NCBI GenBank assembly: GCA_046047235.1
Contig: JBJOII010000146.1
Coordinates: 1-12,617 of the forward strand
Length of the DNA stretch: 12,617 bases
Reading direction: 5' to 3'
Source of the DNA: JBMTVN01 sp046047235
GTDB taxonomy: Bacteria > Verrucomicrobiota > Verrucomicrobiia > Limisphaerales > JAHDYP01
Positions within the stretch are counted from its first letter, which is position 1. Every line of letters starts with the position of its first letter. This document shows positions 11,411 to 12,617 of this stretch, in pieces. Below the pieces are notes generated by a model. That model saw only the letters and a program-made list of their open reading frames with translations, did no database searches and had not been told where the DNA came from. A program made the position numbers and the translations under genes.

Positions 11411-12256
11411 ATGCTTGGCCGCCACTCCCCCCACTCCATCCCTCACTTCAAAATCGGCCTCGCCCTCACCCTCACCTTCTGGACGCTCAACTGGCTCCTG
11501 CCTTCCAACCTCCGCCCTGCCGCCTTTCTCTTCTTTCCCCTCTGGCTTGGTTACGCCCTCGTGGTCGATGCCCTCACCGCCGCCCGCACCGGCACCTCCA
11601 TCCTCACCCGATCCCGATCCCGCTTCGCCTGGCTCTTCCTCGCCTCGGCTCCCGCCTGGTGGCTCTTCGAACTCATTAACCTCCGCACCCGAAACTGGGA
11701 ATACCCCGGTGCCGAGATCTTCGGCCCCCTCGCTTACTTCATCCTCTGCACCATCGCCTTCTCCACCGTTATGCCCGCCGTCTTCGGCACCGCTGAACTC
11801 GTCCGCTCCGCACCCTGGATGCATCGCTTCAGCCACGGCCCCCGCATCACCCCCACCCGCACGCTCGCCATTGCCCTCTTCGCCGTCGGCACTCTCATGC
11901 TCACCGCAACCCTCCTCTGGCCCCAGGCCTGTTACCCTCTGGTCTGGGGCTCCGTGTTCCTCCTGCTCGAACCCCTCAATATCCTCCTCCACCGCCACAC
12001 GCTCTTCCACTATCTCCAACACGGTGACTGGCGACCCGTCATCGCACTCGCCCTCGGCTCACTCCTCTGCGGTTTCTTCTGGGAAATGTGGAACTTCTAC
12101 TCCTACCCGAAATGGATCTATCACACCCCCGGCGCCGAGTTCCTTCACGTCTTCGAAATGCCCCTCCTCGGTTACCTCGGCTACATCCCCTTCGCCTGGG
12201 AACTTTACAGCCTCCACAACCTCATCTCCCCCCATAACTCCGGCCCCAAACTCTAA
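11411..12256 (+). CDS. Polytopic membrane protein of unknown function
   Basis: A 281-residue protein if started at ATG 11411, after the heptamer array. The frame is open further upstream to ATG 11264, but that extension only translates repeats. About eight transmembrane segments are visible: near residues 14-31, 36-57, 72-89, 104-125, 152-170, 176-193, 208-226 and 246-268. Short charged loops (RTRNWEYPGAE, HRHTLFHYLQHGDWRP) and many Trp/Phe/Tyr separate them. The most distinctive part is the end: GFFWEMWNFYSYPKWIYHTPGAE, then FEMPLLGYLGYIPFAWELYS. Buried Glu within helices (W-E-M-W-N, F-E-M-P, W-E-L-Y) hints at a binding or catalytic site, but no function can be assigned. The pattern recalls uncharacterised membrane proteins of related bacteria. 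Codon use is C-ending as in the upstream gene, which is on the same strand 180 bp away. Confidence 0.85.
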   Translation: MLGRHSPHSIPHFKIGLALTLTFWTLNWLLPSNLRPAAFLFFPLWLGYALVVDALTAARTGTSILTRSRSRFAWLFLASAPAWWLFELINLRTRNWEYPGAEIFGPLAYFILCTIAFSTVMPAVFGTAELVRSAPWMHRFSHGPRITPTRTLAIALFAVGTLMLTATLLWPQACYPLVWGSVFLLLEPLNILLHRHTLFHYLQHGDWRPVIALALGSLLCGFFWEMWNFYSYPKWIYHTPGAEFLHVFEMPLLGYLGYIPFAWELYSLHNLISPHNSGPKL

Positions 12257-12538
12257 TCCCAGACAATCGTCGTCTCACCAGAGCAACCCGCTCTCAACAA
12301 ACGGGTTAAGCTCGATTGACCGCCCCAAACAAGGGCTTACAGCCGATTTTTGCCCCCAAAAAGCCGCTCTACGGAAATCTCCCCATCTCCAAATACCCCT
12401 CCTCTCCTCAGGCCGCATTTTCAGGCTCGAAAATCGGCCCTAAGGCCCAAAATCGAGCCCTATTCATTCACAACTTATTGCACACCTAGCACTTCGCGTG
12501 GTGACACCAGAATAGGCAGAGTGTCGGGAGCGAAGGCA
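12257..12538. other. Gene-free spacer after the membrane protein gene
   Basis: No supported gene is seen. Besides the hairpin at 12281-12313 it contains AAAATCGGCCCTA (12430-12442), repeated with one inserted base at 12449-12462. Inverted arms GGCTCGA (12424-12430) and TCGAGCC (12453-12459) enclose these. The plus-strand C-richness persists to about 12460 and then disappears. Confidence 0.55.
12281..12313 (+). terminator. Weak candidate terminator hairpin after the membrane protein gene
   Basis: AACCCG (12285-12290) and CGGGTT (12302-12307) pair around an 11-nt loop, extended by GAGC (12281-12284) and GCTC (12310-12313) with a 2-nt bulge. It begins 25 bp after the stop codon. No T-tract follows, so termination is only a possibility. 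Confidence 0.3.
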
Positions 12539-12617
12539 TCAGACGATGACCTCGACCTGCTGCGTCTCGACCGTCAGTGGAAGTCCCTGTTCGGCTCGGA
12601 CTTCCAGACATGCGGCG
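12539..12617 (-). CDS. C-terminal end of an unidentified protein (partial, runs off the window)
   Basis: The minus strand from the window end reads AACLEVRAEQGLPLTVETQQ then VEVIV and a TGA stop (12539-12541). The residue mix, with alternating hydrophobic residues and a final beta-strand-like VEVIV, looks coding. The pattern Q-x-GL-x-L...VEVIV recalls the C-termini of the TIGR03435/DUF3738 family of Acidobacteriota and Verrucomicrobiota, but 25 residues are too few to decide. A rival reading is a plus-strand frame from GTG 12521 (V-S-G-A-K ...), also open to the window end; it looks less protein-like. Confidence 0.35.
   Translation of the reverse strand, partial: AACLEVRAEQGLPLTVETQQVEVIV

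Noticed and set aside
11322..12443. 373-codon plus-strand frame overlapping the membrane protein gene in another frame, and a 212-codon minus-strand frame at 11384-12022
   Set aside because: The first is a Ser/Pro-rich, the second a Glu/Gly-rich low-complexity translation; the membrane protein frame has regular hydrophobic helices.

Overview
The window looks like chromosomal DNA of a Gram-negative (two-membrane) member of the PVC superphylum, most likely a Verrucomicrobiota relative. This rests on four things: L-ring and P-ring flagellar genes (so an outer membrane is present); a prepilin-like protein with an A|FTLIE leader and a C-terminal DGHVEF motif, a type very abundant in Verrucomicrobiota, Lentisphaerota and Planctomycetes; a high G+C content; and intergenic spacers full of short repeats. 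The lineage is inferred from family knowledge, not from a search.

Layout. Positions 1-683 hold no gene: they carry hairpins, a perfect 30-bp palindrome, heptamer repeats and copy A of a ~280-bp dispersed repeat (249-531). A minus-strand lipoprotein gene follows (684-1796), then a 650-bp spacer of hairpin modules and heptamer arrays (1797-2444). A tightly packed minus-strand flagellar operon occupies 2445-9859, in transcription order flgF-flgG-flgA-flgH-flgI-flgJ(rod-binding domain only)-flgN-like-flgK-flgL. Its upstream region holds a pair of 13-bp direct repeats, and then comes a 7-N assembly gap (10028-10034). Copy B of the dispersed repeat follows (10092-10370). On the plus strand are a prepilin-like/DUF1559-type gene (10442-11230), a long heptamer array (11304-11394) and an eight-helix membrane protein of unknown function (11411-12256). 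The last ~130 bases lose the strong strand skew of the rest and appear to carry the C-terminus of a further minus-strand gene.

How the genes work together. FlgF and FlgG build the rod. FlgA chaperones FlgI into the P-ring, FlgH forms the L-ring, FlgJ is the rod-binding factor, and FlgN is the export chaperone for the hook-filament junction proteins FlgK and FlgL. The operon therefore covers distal rod, bushing and junction assembly. Hook, proximal rod, export apparatus, flagellin and flgM are not in this window.

The most unusual feature is the intergenic DNA. Five separate spacer sites carry runs of heptamers of one degenerate family, (A/C/G)(G/C)CTNNN, in both orientations; one run includes the flgL stop codon. 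A second family consists of hairpin modules whose flanks are conserved while the stem sequences differ yet remain self-complementary. The plus strand is also extremely C-rich over nearly the whole window whatever the gene direction, so genes on the two strands use opposite third-position bases.
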